This document shows positions 31,806 through 40,132 of a DNA stretch of 64,000 nucleotides, piece by piece. The position numbers and the translations under genes were made by a program. Position 1 is the first letter of the stretch. Each line of letters starts with the position of its first letter. The notes beneath the pieces were generated by a model. That model saw only the letters and a program-made list of their open reading frames with translations. It ran no database searches and had not been told where the DNA came from. Origin of the DNA: Inmirania thermothiophila (GTDB lineage Bacteria > Pseudomonadota > Gammaproteobacteria > DSM-100275); the NCBI RefSeq assembly GCF_003751635.1, contig NZ_RJVI01000002.1, positions 186,001-250,000 of the forward strand. Direction: 5' to 3'.

Positions 31806-32888
31806 TCATTCCAGGTCCGGCTCCCGCAGGTGCTCGAACTCGGCCTTGCTGACGGCCTTGAGATAGGCCTCCTGGCCGCGCACGAGCCCGGCGTCGACGA
31901 GCCGGCGCAGGGCCGCATCGAGGCTCTGCATGCCCACCAGGGCGCCGCTCTGGATGACGTTGACGAGCTGCTCGCTCTTGCCCTCGCGGATGAGGTTGGC
32001 GGCGGCCGGGGTGTTGAGCAGGACCTCCACCGCGGCGACCCGTCCGCGCCCGTCGGCGCGGCGCAGCAGCTGCTGCGACAGCACCGCCACCAGCGAGGTG
32101 GAGAGGATGGTGCGGATGAGCGGCTGCTGGGTCGCGGGGAAGACGTTGATCATGCGGTCCACGGCGGCGGCGGCGCCGTTGGTGTGGAGGGTGCCGAGGA
32201 CGAGGATCCCGGTCTCGGCCGCGGTGGCGGCGAGGTGGATGGTCTCGAGGTCGCGCATCTCGCCCACCAGCAGCACGTCGGGGTCCTCGCGCAGGGCCGA
32301 GCGCAGGGCGGCGGCGAAGTCGCGGGTGTGCACCCCCACCTCGCGCTGGCTCACCAGGCAGCGGCGCCGGGTGTGCAGATACTCCACCGGGTCTTCGATG
32401 GTGATGATGTGGCCGCGCCGGCTGCGGTTGATGGCGTCCACCATCGCCGCCAGCGTCGTGGACTTGCCCGAGCCGGTGGGGCCGGTGACGAGGATGAGGC
32501 CGCGGCGCTGCTGGCAGAGCTGGCGCACCACCGGCGGCAGGCCAAGCTCGGCGAGGCTCGGGACCTCGTTGGGGATGACCCGCAGGACGGCGCCGACGCC
32601 GTCGAGGTGGCGGAAGACGTTGACGCGGAAGCGGGCGAGCCCGGGCACCTCGTAGGCGAAGTCCACCGAGAGCCGCTCGGCGAGGGTGCGCCGGGCGATG
32701 GGCGGGAGGATCTCGCCGATGAGTTCCTCGGTCTCGTCGGCGCCGAGGGTGCGGTACTTGACCTCGATGAGCTCGCCGTAGAGGCGGATCCGGGGCGGGT
32801 TGCCGGCCACCAGGTGGAGGTCGGAGCCGCCCTGGCGCACCACCAGCTCGAGGAAGCTGTCGATCCGATGTCCGCCTGCCTCCGCCAT
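31806..32888 (-). CDS. PilT/PilU-type twitching-motility ATPase (first copy)
   Basis: A 360-residue secretion-type hexameric ATPase that depolymerises type IV pili or modulates that step. The N-terminal PAS-like domain begins DSFLELVVRQGGSDLHLVAGNP. Walker A is GPTGSGKST, the Asp box is IEDPVEYLH, Walker B is VGEMRDLETI and the His box is LGTLHTNGAAAAVDR. The C-terminal tail is acidic and PilU-like (EFEHLREPDLE). It is 40% or so identical by eye to the next gene upstream. Canonical pilT and pilU usually sit beside yggS, so these may be extra copies dedicated to this signalling cluster. Confidence 0.9.
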   Translation of the reverse strand: MAEAGGHRIDSFLELVVRQGGSDLHLVAGNPPRIRLYGELIEVKYRTLGADETEELIGEILPPIARRTLAERLSVDFAYEVPGLARFRVNVFRHLDGVGAVLRVIPNEVPSLAELGLPPVVRQLCQQRRGLILVTGPTGSGKSTTLAAMVDAINRSRRGHIITIEDPVEYLHTRRRCLVSQREVGVHTRDFAAALRSALREDPDVLLVGEMRDLETIHLAATAAETGILVLGTLHTNGAAAAVDRMINVFPATQQPLIRTILSTSLVAVLSQQLLRRADGRGRVAAVEVLLNTPAAANLIREGKSEQLVNVIQSGALVGMQSLDAALRRLVDAGLVRGQEAYLKAVSKAEFEHLREPDLE

Positions 32889-32901
32889 GGTGCCGTTCCC
32901 C

Positions 32902-33996
32902 TCAGCCGCCGCCGAGGCTGACCGTGGGCAGCAGCGCCGGATCGGTGACGAAGCGCTGGAACAGCTTTTTGTCCGTCGCGTGCAGGTAGGCCTCGTCGGG
33001 GTCGATCTCCTTGGCCTGGAGCGCGGCGAGCAGGGCCTGGTCGAGGAGCTGCATCCCCTGCGCCCGGCCCATCTGGATCTGGCTCGGGATCTGGTGCACC
33101 TTGCCGGCCATGAGCAGGTGCGCGATGGCGGGGGTCATGACCATGACCTCGGCGACGGCGCGCCGTCCGCGCCCGTCCGGGGTGCGCACCAGGGTCTGGC
33201 TGATCACGTAGCGCAGGTTCTGGGCCAGCGCGCTCATGCCCTGCAGCTTCTGCTCCGGGGGCAGGGCGTCGATGATGCGGTCGAGGGTCTTGGCCGCGGT
33301 GCTGGTGTGCAGGGTGCCGAGGACCAGGTGGCCGGTATCGGCGGCGGTCATGGCCAGGGTGATGGTCTCGGTGTCGCGCATCTCGCCCACGAGGATGATG
33401 TCCGGGTCCTCGCGCAGGGCGGCGCGCAGGCCCTCGGCGAAGCTCGGCACGTGGGTGCCCACCTCGCGCTGGACCACCAGCGACCGCTCGCTGCGGTGGA
33501 CGAACTCGATGGGATCCTCGAGGGTGATGATGTTGAGGCGGCGGTGGCGGTTGATGTGATCGATGAGCGCGGCGAGGGTGGTGGACTTGCCCGAGCCGGT
33601 CGCCCCGGTCACCAGTACCAGCCCCTGGTGGAGGTCGGGGATGCGGCGCACCACCTCCGGCAGACCCAGCGCCTCGAGGCGGGGGATCTCGCTGGGGATG
33701 ACGCGGAAGGCGGCGGCGAGGCCGGCGACGGTGCGGTAGACGTTGACGCGGAACCGTCCGGCCTCCTCGCTGTGGTAGGCGAAGTCGAGATCGTCCCCGG
33801 CGGCGAGGCGCCGGCGCTGGTCGGGGTCGAGGATCTCGTCGAGGAGGGCGGCGAGCTCGTCGCTGCCGAGCTCCCGGTACTTCACCGGCTCGAGCTGCCC
33901 GTGCAGGCGCAGGAGCGGCGGCGCGCCGACGGCGAGATGGACGTCCGAGCAGCCCTGCTCGCGGCCGAGGCGCAGGAAGGCGTCGATGCGGCTCAT
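32902..33996 (-). CDS. PilT/PilU-type twitching-motility ATPase (second copy)
   Basis: A 364-residue paralogue of the neighbouring ATPase, with the same domain order. The N-terminal SRIDAFLRLGREQGCSDVHLAVGAPP corresponds to the PilT N-domain. Walker A is GATGSGKST, the Asp box LEDPIEFVH, Walker B VGEMRDTETI and the His box LGTLHTSTAAKTLDRI. All catalytic residues are intact, so it should be an active retraction-type motor. Its start overlaps the stop of the HEAT-kinase gene by 4 bp (ATGA), a strong sign that kinase and motor are made together. Confidence 0.9.
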   Translation of the reverse strand: MSRIDAFLRLGREQGCSDVHLAVGAPPLLRLHGQLEPVKYRELGSDELAALLDEILDPDQRRRLAAGDDLDFAYHSEEAGRFRVNVYRTVAGLAAAFRVIPSEIPRLEALGLPEVVRRIPDLHQGLVLVTGATGSGKSTTLAALIDHINRHRRLNIITLEDPIEFVHRSERSLVVQREVGTHVPSFAEGLRAALREDPDIILVGEMRDTETITLAMTAADTGHLVLGTLHTSTAAKTLDRIIDALPPEQKLQGMSALAQNLRYVISQTLVRTPDGRGRRAVAEVMVMTPAIAHLLMAGKVHQIPSQIQMGRAQGMQLLDQALLAALQAKEIDPDEAYLHATDKKLFQRFVTDPALLPTVSLGGG

Positions 33997-36389
33997 GCCC
34001 CCGCCTCGACCCGGGCGAGCACCCGCTCCAGCGCCCGCCCGAGGCTGTCCATGGTGTCGTAGCGGTCCTCCGGCCGGCGCGCCATGGCCTTGAGCACGAC
34101 GTGCTCGAGGGCCGGCGGGACGGCGGGGTTCGCCCGCGAGGGCGGTTCCGGCTCGCCCTCCAGGTGCTTGAAGAGGATGGCCATCGGGTCGTCGGCGACG
34201 TAGGGCGGCCGGCCCGTGAACATCTCGTACATCACCACGCCGAGGCTGTAGATGTCGGTGCGCGGGTCGACGCGGTGGCCGCGGATCTGCTCCGGCGCCA
34301 TGTAGCTCGGCGTGCCGAGGATGACCCCGGTGCGGGTCAGATGGGTCTCGCCCTCGCGGGCGGCGGCGGCGAGGCCGAAGTCGACGATCTTCACCAGGTC
34401 GCCCTCGCCGATGAGGATGTTGGAGGGCTTGAGGTCGCGGTGGACGAGGTTGCCGCGGTGGGTCACCGCCATGCCGCGACAGATCTGCAGCGCGATACGC
34501 ACGCCGCGGGCGATGTCCAGGGGCTTGGCGCCGCGCAGCTCCGCCGCCAGGGAGTGGCTCTCGAAGTACTCCATGGACATGGCGTAGCTGCCGCCGATGG
34601 CGACGAAGTCGTAGATGCGGATCACGTTCTCATGGGCGATGCGCCGCGCGTACTTGAGCTCGAGCACGAAGCGCTTGACCACGTCGGCGTTGGCCGTCAC
34701 CTGGGGGTTGAGGATCTTGAGGACGATGCGGTCCTCGATCGCCTGGTCCTCCACCAGCACCACGGTGCCGAAGGCGCCCCGCCCGACGCGGCGGACGACC
34801 TTGTAGCGCCCGCCGAGCACCGACCCCGCCTCGAGCGTGGCGGGGTCGATGGGCGGCTCGCGTGCCGGCGGCTCCACCCCCTGGACGAGGAGCGAGCGCG
34901 GCCCGTCCGCGGCCCCCGCCGGCCGCTCGCCGCCCCCCTCGGCGACGCGCGTGGGTTCCTCGCGGGCGACGCTCACCAGCGCCTGCAGCGTGGCCACGGT
35001 CTGGTCGGCGAGCTGGCGGATCTCCTCGTCGGCGGCCTCGCGCAGCGGGGCGGCGGCGGCCTCGATCTCGGGCGCGTGCTCGCCGTCGGCGAGCCGGGCG
35101 AGCGCCCGCAGGGCCTCTTTGCGCACGGCGCGGTCCTCGTCCTTCAGGCAGCGCATGAGGGCGGGTACGGCGCGGCGGTCCCCGAGGGCGGCGAGGGCGC
35201 GGATCACCACCGGGCGGGCGCGCCGGTCGCGCTCGAGGAGCCGGAGCAGGCTCGGGACCGCGCGGGTGTCGCCGAGGGAGGCGAGGGCGTCCACGGCGCG
35301 CTCGCGCACCCACCAGTCGGGGTCGTCGAGGGCGGCGACGAGGCGCTCGGCGGCGCGCGGGTCCTTGGTGGTGTTGAGGATCTCCACCGCGAGGCGGCGG
35401 ATGAACTCGTCCTCGTCGCGGATCAGGGCCAGCACCGCCTCCACCACCTTGGGGCCGCCGATGGTGCCGAGGGCGTCCGCGGCCCGTACCCGCACCCACC
35501 AGTCCTGGTCCCGCAGGGCGTTGAGCAGGTCCTTGACCGCGCGGGTGTCGCCGACGAGGTTGAGGACCTCCACCGCGGCGCGGCGCACGTACTCCGAGTC
35601 GTCCTGCAGGATCGGCAGCAGGTGCTGGATGGTCTCGGGCGAGCGGATGCGGCCGAGGGTCTCGATGGCCTTGCTCTGCACCGTGAGGTCCGGGTCGCGA
35701 AGCAGCGCGCAGATGGGGGCGACATCCACCGGGACCTTCTGCCGCGCCAGGCCCTCGAGGGCGGCGTTGCGGATCGCCTTGTGCTCGTCCTGGAGCAGCG
35801 GCAGGAGGGCGTCACGCACCGCCTCGCCGCTGAAGCGGCGCAGGATGCGGGCGGCGGCGAGCCGGATCGCCGGGTCGCGCGCCGCGCACAGGCGCGCAAG
35901 CTCCGGCACCATCGACGGCGAGGCCACGGCCTCGAGCAGGCGCAGCACCGCCGCCCGCCCCTCCTCGGGGGCCTGGGCGAGCAGCCGCACCAGGCCCCGG
36001 GCGTCGAGGCGCTCGCGCTGGGCCTCGAGGATGCGTGCAAGCGGCGCCTTCGGGATCGCCGGGTCGAGGTAGGCGGGCAGCAGCAGCGAGGGATCGTAGC
36101 GGCGGCTCTGCGCCAGCAGCCGGGCCACCGCGTCCCCCGCACGCCCGCCGCCGGCGAGGGCCTCGAGAAAGCGGGGCAGGGTGGCGTTGTCGAGGAAGGT
36201 GTTGAGGACCGCGAGCACGGTCTCCGGGTGTGCGGCCCCGTCCAGCGCCTCGAGCAGGGCCTCCACCGCGGCCTCGGGGACCTGCTTCAGGCGCAGCACC
36301 GCCTCCGCCACCCGCGGTGTGCTTGGGCTCGGCGAGGCGGCGACGGTGGCGACGGCCTTGCGGGTGCGCAGTCCGTCCAGCAGGCCCAT
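33993..36389 (-). CDS. HEAT-repeat / Ser-Thr protein kinase fusion
   Basis: A 798-residue protein. Residues about 90-470 contain roughly ten HEAT-like repeats, several with the pattern DPDWWVRERAVDALASLGD, forming a protein-binding solenoid. A linker (475-520) leads to a complete eukaryotic-like kinase at 522-795: glycine loop GRGAFG (536-541), Lys558, HRDLKPSN with catalytic Asp652, DFG Asp670, and APEQ. No transmembrane helix is seen, so unlike PknB-type kinases it is cytosolic. The repeats probably hold the kinase to a pilus or ATPase partner. It is flanked by a small unknown gene upstream and the coupled pilT-like gene downstream. Confidence 0.92.
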   Translation of the reverse strand: MGLLDGLRTRKAVATVAASPSPSTPRVAEAVLRLKQVPEAAVEALLEALDGAAHPETVLAVLNTFLDNATLPRFLEALAGGGRAGDAVARLLAQSRRYDPSLLLPAYLDPAIPKAPLARILEAQRERLDARGLVRLLAQAPEEGRAAVLRLLEAVASPSMVPELARLCAARDPAIRLAAARILRRFSGEAVRDALLPLLQDEHKAIRNAALEGLARQKVPVDVAPICALLRDPDLTVQSKAIETLGRIRSPETIQHLLPILQDDSEYVRRAAVEVLNLVGDTRAVKDLLNALRDQDWWVRVRAADALGTIGGPKVVEAVLALIRDEDEFIRRLAVEILNTTKDPRAAERLVAALDDPDWWVRERAVDALASLGDTRAVPSLLRLLERDRRARPVVIRALAALGDRRAVPALMRCLKDEDRAVRKEALRALARLADGEHAPEIEAAAAPLREAADEEIRQLADQTVATLQALVSVAREEPTRVAEGGGERPAGAADGPRSLLVQGVEPPAREPPIDPATLEAGSVLGGRYKVVRRVGRGAFGTVVLVEDQAIEDRIVLKILNPQVTANADVVKRFVLELKYARRIAHENVIRIYDFVAIGGSYAMSMEYFESHSLAAELRGAKPLDIARGVRIALQICRGMAVTHRGNLVHRDLKPSNILIGEGDLVKIVDFGLAAAAREGETHLTRTGVILGTPSYMAPEQIRGHRVDPRTDIYSLGVVMYEMFTGRPPYVADDPMAILFKHLEGEPEPPSRANPAVPPALEHVVLKAMARRPEDRYDTMDSLGRALERVLARVEAGA

Positions 36390-36395
36390 GGGGGC

Positions 36396-36875
36396 TCAGC
36401 CCTCGTCCCGGGGGATGACGGCGACGACGTAGGCCTTGTTGACGAGACAGGCCTCGCCGTCCTCGAGGCGGATGCGGGCGAAGCGCTCGCGCTCGAGGTT
36501 GAAAAAGTCGTAGAGGCGCGCGCGCTCCGGCGGCAGACTGTGCCGGACGGTGCCGCGCAGGACGGTGCCGTCCATGAGGTGCAGCTCGCAGGCCTGGGCC
36601 GCGGTGGCGGCCCACGCCTCCTCCTCGTCCGGGCCGCAGAGCACGCGCACGATGGCGCGCTTGTTGTAGAAGCGGATGGGATCGGCCGGGGCGCCCTCGC
36701 GGCGCACCACGATGAAGGGCGCGGGGCCGTTGAGCACCTCCAGCGGATCCTCCAGGGTGCCGGTCTCGCCCGACTCGGCCAGGAACAGGCAGCCCACCAC
36801 CGGACCCTCCGGATGGACCCAGAGGGTCACCGTCAGCGGCCGCTTCGGGATCCTCAGCTCCTCGCGCCCCGTCAT
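36396..36875 (-). CDS. uncharacterised protein with an internal duplication
   Basis: A 159-residue soluble protein I do not recognise with certainty. Its two halves look alike. The first (about 12-77) runs from TVTLWVHPEG through LEVLNGPAPFIVV to FYNKRAIVRV; the second (about 92-155) from ELHLMDGTVLRGTV through LYDFFNLERERFARI to LVNKAYVVAV. Each seems to be a small beta-barrel unit ending in an N-K-x-x-[IV]-V-x-V strand. It has no PilZ RxxxR or DxSxxG motif, so a c-di-GMP receptor is unlikely on this basis. It is the first gene of the minus-strand cluster, 6 bp before the HEAT-kinase, and divergent from the HD-GYP gene. Confidence 0.7.
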   Translation of the reverse strand: MTGREELRIPKRPLTVTLWVHPEGPVVGCLFLAESGETGTLEDPLEVLNGPAPFIVVRREGAPADPIRFYNKRAIVRVLCGPDEEEAWAATAAQACELHLMDGTVLRGTVRHSLPPERARLYDFFNLERERFARIRLEDGEACLVNKAYVVAVIPRDEG

Positions 36876-37027
36876 GCCGGCTCCTTCCGCGCGTCTCCTT
36901 CGCCCACCGCCGCACGCGGTCTTTCACGGATCTTACAATGGCCGCGTCGGGGCGGCCAGTGCGCCCGGGCCGCGAGGGGTGGCGTAGAATCGGGCGGGAT
37001 CAAGGACGGCGCGGAAAGGAGGGCGGC

Positions 37028-38947
37028 ATGGCCTACCTGGAGGTGGTGGTGGGGGCGCACACGGGCACCCGCTTCGCCCTGGGGGACGAGCTCCACCTCG
37101 GGCGCAATCCGGGCGCGGCGCCGGATCCGCGCACCTTCCTCCCCCTTTCGGACGCCGAGGTGAGCCGGGTGCACGCCCGCATCCGCCGCCTCGGGCGCGG
37201 CTACGTGGTGGAGGATCTCGACTCCACCAACGGCACCTGGCTGCGCGGCGAGCGCATCAAGCCCCACGTCCCGTATCTGCTGCGCGAGGGCGACGAGCTG
37301 CGCCTCGGCGGCACCGTGCTCCGCTTCCGCCTCGGCGGGCCGGCGGAGGAGGCGGGGATGCCGCGCTACGGCTCGGCCATCATGGCGAGACCGGCGGGCG
37401 TCGGCGCCGACACCGGCGTCGAGGTGCGCGAGGAGACCTCGGGCGAGCGGTCGGTGGTGATCGACCCGCGCGAGCTGGCCCCGCCGTCCGGGGCGGCGGA
37501 GGCGGTGATGCGGCGCCTGCAGGCGGTCTCGGCGGTCTCCCGCAGCCTCGGCGAGGTGCAGGACCTGCGCCGCCTCGCCGAGGGGGTGCTCGAGCGGATC
37601 TTCGAGATCTTTCCCACCGCCCGACGGGCGCTGATCGCCCTCGTGGGCGAGGGGGGGCAGGTGCGGCCCCTTGCCGTGCGCGGGCGCGACGGCGGCGGGG
37701 CGGGCAGGCTTGCGCTGTCCTCCACCGTGGTGCGCGAGGTGCTGAACAACCGCCGCGCGGTGCTCACGCTGGACGCCCGCAGCGATCCGCGCTTCCGGGC
37801 CGGGGAGTCGGTGGCGCGGCTGTCGCTGCAGAGCCTCATGTGCGCGCCGCTCCTGGTGGAGGAGCGGGTCGTGGGCCTGGTCCAGGTCGAGGGCGGCGCC
37901 GTCGAGGGCGCCTTCGACGAGGACGACCTGCGGGTGCTCGCCGGGGTGGCGGCGCAGATCGCGGTCGCGGTCCACAACGCCCGCCTCTACGGCGAGATCG
38001 AGGCCCTGTTCGAGAGCTTCATCCGCGCCTCGGTGCAGGCCATCGAGGCGCGCGATCCGGTCACCGCGGGCCATTCCTTCCGCGTCGCGGAGTTCGCCGA
38101 GCGGCTGGCGGAGGCGGCCGATCGGGCCGGGGTGGCGGGGCTCGGGCGGGAGGCGGTGCGGGAGCTGCGCTATGCGGCGCTGCTGCACGACTTCGGCAAG
38201 GTGGGGGTGCGCGAGCACGTCCTGACCAAGCCCACCAAGCTCTACCCGCACCAGATGGAGCTGGTGCGGATGCGCTTCCGCTATGCGCGGGCCGCCTTCG
38301 AGCGGGATGCCTACCGGCGGCTGCTGGATCTGTGGGCGCAGGGCGAGATCGACGCCGGCGCGCGGCGGCGCATGCGGGGCGAGCTGGAGCGGATGCTGCG
38401 TGAGGAGGCGGAGCGGTTCGAGCGCATGCTGGCGGCGGTGGAGGAGGCCAACCGGCCGGACGTCCCCGCCCATGCCCTGGCGCCGGGGCTGGAGGAGGCC
38501 GAGGCCTACCGCTTCCCCGGGCTCGACGGGGCCGAGGAGGCGCTGCTGACGCCGGGGGAGCTGCTGGATCTGCGCACGGCGCAGGGCAGCCTCAGTCCCG
38601 ACGAGCGGCTGCAGATCGAGTCCCACGTCAGCCACACCTACGCCTTCCTCAGCCTCATCCCCTGGCGCGGGGATCTCGCGCGCGTGCCGGAGATCGCCTA
38701 CGGCCATCACGAGAAGCTGGACGGCTCGGGCTACCCGCGGGGGCTTCGGGGCGAGGACATCCCGGTGCAGACGCGCATCCTCACCATCGCCGACATCTAC
38801 GACGCCGTCACCGCAGGCGACCGGCCCTACCGGCGGGGCCTGCCCCAGGAGCAGGCGCTGGAGCTGCTCGAGGCGCAGGCGCGCGCCGGCGCCCTGGACG
38901 CCGCGCTGGTGGGGGTCTTCATCGAGGCGCGGGTCTACGTCCGCTGA
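37028..38947 (+). CDS. FHA-GAF-HD-GYP signalling protein
   Basis: A 639-residue cytoplasmic protein. An FHA domain (1-100) has LGRNPG, SRVHARI and LDSTNGTWLRG, the phosphothreonine-binding set. A GAF domain (about 160-322) follows, then an HD-GYP phosphodiesterase domain (330-630). The HD pair is His387-Asp388 in LLHDFGKVGV; HHEKLDGSGYP near residue 565 supplies the GYP motif, and DIYDAVTAGDRPYR follows. A helical insertion of about 100 residues (405-520) lies within the HD-GYP domain. It probably cleaves c-di-GMP in response to FHA-recognised phosphorylation. AAGGAGG precedes the ATG; the shared 150-bp region with the divergent operon suggests co-regulation. Confidence 0.92.
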   Translation: MAYLEVVVGAHTGTRFALGDELHLGRNPGAAPDPRTFLPLSDAEVSRVHARIRRLGRGYVVEDLDSTNGTWLRGERIKPHVPYLLREGDELRLGGTVLRFRLGGPAEEAGMPRYGSAIMARPAGVGADTGVEVREETSGERSVVIDPRELAPPSGAAEAVMRRLQAVSAVSRSLGEVQDLRRLAEGVLERIFEIFPTARRALIALVGEGGQVRPLAVRGRDGGGAGRLALSSTVVREVLNNRRAVLTLDARSDPRFRAGESVARLSLQSLMCAPLLVEERVVGLVQVEGGAVEGAFDEDDLRVLAGVAAQIAVAVHNARLYGEIEALFESFIRASVQAIEARDPVTAGHSFRVAEFAERLAEAADRAGVAGLGREAVRELRYAALLHDFGKVGVREHVLTKPTKLYPHQMELVRMRFRYARAAFERDAYRRLLDLWAQGEIDAGARRRMRGELERMLREEAERFERMLAAVEEANRPDVPAHALAPGLEEAEAYRFPGLDGAEEALLTPGELLDLRTAQGSLSPDERLQIESHVSHTYAFLSLIPWRGDLARVPEIAYGHHEKLDGSGYPRGLRGEDIPVQTRILTIADIYDAVTAGDRPYRRGLPQEQALELLEAQARAGALDAALVGVFIEARVYVR

Positions 38948-38953
38948 CGGGGT

Positions 38954-39430
38954 TCAGCGGGCGGGGCGGGGGCCGAGCTGCTCCGGCGCGATGCGCGGGG
39001 TGAAGTAGGCGTCGGCGGCGGCGAGGGGGACGTGCTCGCCGCGCCCGTCCACCAGCGGCAGCTCGAAGTCGTTCCAGCCCTTGAGCCCGGATCGCAGGGA
39101 GCGCACGTCGCGGTAGCCCAGCTCGCGCATCACCGCCGCGGCGAGCAGGCTGCGGTTGCCGGAGCGGCAGACGACCACCACCGGACGCTCGCGCGCCTCC
39201 ACCAGCTCCGGCACCGTCTCCTCGTAGCCCCACTCGCAGGCCGGCTCAAGGATGCCGCGGGGGACGTTGAGGGAGCCGGCGATGTGCATCGCCTCGAACT
39301 CGTAGGGCTCGCGCACGTCCAGGAGCAGGATCGGACGCCCGGCGTCGAGCTCCTCCTGCAGCTCCCACGGGAAGAGCTCGCCCACGCGTTCCCGGCAGGC
39401 CTCCACCAGCTCGCTGTAGCGCCGGGCCAT
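38954..39430 (-). CDS. rhodanese-domain sulfurtransferase
   Basis: A 158-residue single-domain rhodanese. The active site is CRSGNRS with Cys88, and the conserved LLLDVREPYEFEAMHIAGSLN starts at about residue 35. It would carry persulfide sulfur in the cytoplasm. There is no signal peptide. It lies 4 bp after the narL-like gene and downstream of the dsr operon, so a role in feeding or sensing persulfide for sulfur oxidation is reasonable but unproven. It is not next to tusA or dsrE2, the usual rhodanese partners in sulfur oxidizers. Confidence 0.9.
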   Translation of the reverse strand: MARRYSELVEACRERVGELFPWELQEELDAGRPILLLDVREPYEFEAMHIAGSLNVPRGILEPACEWGYEETVPELVEARERPVVVVCRSGNRSLLAAAVMRELGYRDVRSLRSGLKGWNDFELPLVDGRGEHVPLAAADAYFTPRIAPEQLGPRPAR

Positions 39431-39434
39431 GCCG

Positions 39435-40097
39435 TCAGCCCTTGTCGGCGATGCGCGGCCGGTGCAGGCCGTGCTCCACCGCCATCACCGCCGCCTCGAC
39501 GCGGGAGTGGACCCCGAGCTTGCGCAGGATCGCCTTGACGTGGAGCTTGACGGTGCCGTCGGAGATGCCCAGGTGGCGGGCGATGACCTTGTTGGACTCG
39601 CCCTCGGCGAGATGGCAGAGGATCTCGCGTTCGCGGGGCGTGAGCCCGTCGAAGGGTGTCGCGCCGTGGCCCGGCTCGGGCTGCTCGCCGCGCACCACGC
39701 GCGCCAGCAGCCTCGAGAGCTCGGGGGCGATGACGGTCTCGCCGCGCACCGCATCGCGCAGGGCTCGGACCACCTCGTCGGGCTCCATGTCCTTGATCAG
39801 GTAGCCCTGGGCGCCGGAGCGCAGGGACTCCACGAGGTCCTGCTCCTCGGCGCTGGTGGTGAGCATCACCACCGGCATCTCCAGCCCGCGCTGGCGCATG
39901 GCGTGCAGGACCTGCAGCCCGTCCATGCGCGGCATGCGCAGATCCAGCAGGACGATGTCGGGGCGCAGCCGCTCGGCGAGCTCCATCCCCTCCACGCCGT
40001 CGCCGACGGCCCCCACCACCTCGATGCCGCGCCGCTCCAGCAGCTCCTGCAGGCCGACGCGGAAGAGGGCGTGGTCGTCGATGATCAGCACCCGCAT
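39435..40097 (-). CDS. NarL/FixJ-family response regulator
   Basis: A 220-residue transcription regulator. The receiver (1-120) begins VLIIDDHALFRVGL, with the phospho-Asp near residue 54 in VLLDLRMPRMDG, then the TT switch and the LIKD lysine. The C-terminal LuxR-type helix-turn-helix (about 150-215) has LTPREREILCHLAEGESNKVIA and SDGTVKLHVKAILRKLGV. It resembles NarL but its target cannot be deduced. It follows the cognate-looking kinase gene by 35 bp, and the next gene is a rhodanese. Confidence 0.9.
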   Translation of the reverse strand: MRVLIIDDHALFRVGLQELLERRGIEVVGAVGDGVEGMELAERLRPDIVLLDLRMPRMDGLQVLHAMRQRGLEMPVVMLTTSAEEQDLVESLRSGAQGYLIKDMEPDEVVRALRDAVRGETVIAPELSRLLARVVRGEQPEPGHGATPFDGLTPREREILCHLAEGESNKVIARHLGISDGTVKLHVKAILRKLGVHSRVEAAVMAVEHGLHRPRIADKG

Positions 40098-40132
40098 GGC
40101 GTCCTCACCTCCTCGTCGCCCGGGGCTCGGCC

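Noticed and set aside
36396-36875. A PilZ c-di-GMP receptor
   Set aside because: It is beside pilus genes but lacks the RxxxR and DxSxxG motifs.
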